From: DASQZK01 sp963732905
GTDB taxonomy: Bacteria > Bacteroidota > Bacteroidia > Bacteroidales > GCA-2748055
Length of the DNA: 64,000 nt
NCBI GenBank assembly: GCA_963732905.1
Contig: CAVTBM010000004.1
Location: forward strand, 732,698-796,697
Reading direction: 5' to 3'
The notes beneath the pieces were generated by a model. It was not told the origin of the DNA. It ran no database searches and saw only the letters and a list, made by a program, of their open reading frames with translations. Position 1 is the stretch's first letter, and each line of letters starts with the position of its first letter. Positions 63,997 to 64,000 of the stretch are shown one piece after another. A program made the position numbers and the translations under genes.

Positions 63997-64000
63997 CTCC

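Overview
The window looks like a chromosomal segment of a Bacteroidota bacterium, probably a Bacteroidales-type environmental lineage. Reasons: two secreted proteins end in type IX secretion (Por) C-terminal sorting domains; several genes are preceded by the Bacteroidota promoter element TAnnTTTG; there is a long, insertion-containing IspG; the ileS / DksA-like / lspA order is typical of the phylum; and there are SusCD-free polysaccharide genes (GH127-type, GH30, two sulfatases). The species cannot be fixed from the sequence alone.

Layout. 0.4-10 kb: a GH127-like lipoprotein; a TetR-TauE-porin-FmdE cluster with a palindromic operator candidate and a structured leader before fmdE; a T9SS cargo protein; two sulfatase lipoproteins; a small Cys-rich protein. 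10-27 kb: a compact, one-direction chemosensory and two-component cluster (sensor kinase, NarL regulator, hybrid kinase, CheY-like, CheW, CheR-TPR, CheW, PAS-MCP, membrane MCP, CheA-REC, CheB, REC-kinase) with no flagellar or gliding gene beside it. 27.4-34.9 kb: a truncated aldo/keto reductase remnant, then an AraC regulator divergent from a GH30 / epimerase / Gfo-Idh operon. 35-38.8 kb: a tRNA (CAU), an IS256-family element, a GxxExxY gene and three arrays of one 41+3n-bp tandem repeat. 38.8-56.3 kb: mostly housekeeping (SGNH hydrolase, ispG, cysS, rnr, lspA, DksA-like, ileS, PhoR-like kinase, ribE) with short-repeat intergenic regions and a frameshifted epimerase. 56.4-59.8 kb: a Wzi-like outer membrane protein, then a DUF559 (Vsr-like nuclease fold) gene embedded in tandem and inverted modules built on a hairpin-forming core. 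59.8-64 kb: a 4.2-kb IS21-type transposon with 38-bp terminal inverted repeats, carrying istA/istB plus a zinc-finger protein and a ParB-like gene split over three frames.

The most interesting material is the accessory DNA: (1) the IS21-type element with a ParB-like (CTP-binding-motif) gene and a C4 zinc-finger gene, translationally coupled to istA/istB; (2) the DUF559 gene inside a self-similar repeat landscape; (3) the GxxExxY gene between inverted tandem arrays. Points 2 and 3 may be two cases of the same idea, a small PD-(D/E)XK-type nuclease gene travelling with its own repeat family. Four one-base frame disruptions (AKR remnant, epimerase, twice in parB-like) are either real decay or assembly errors.
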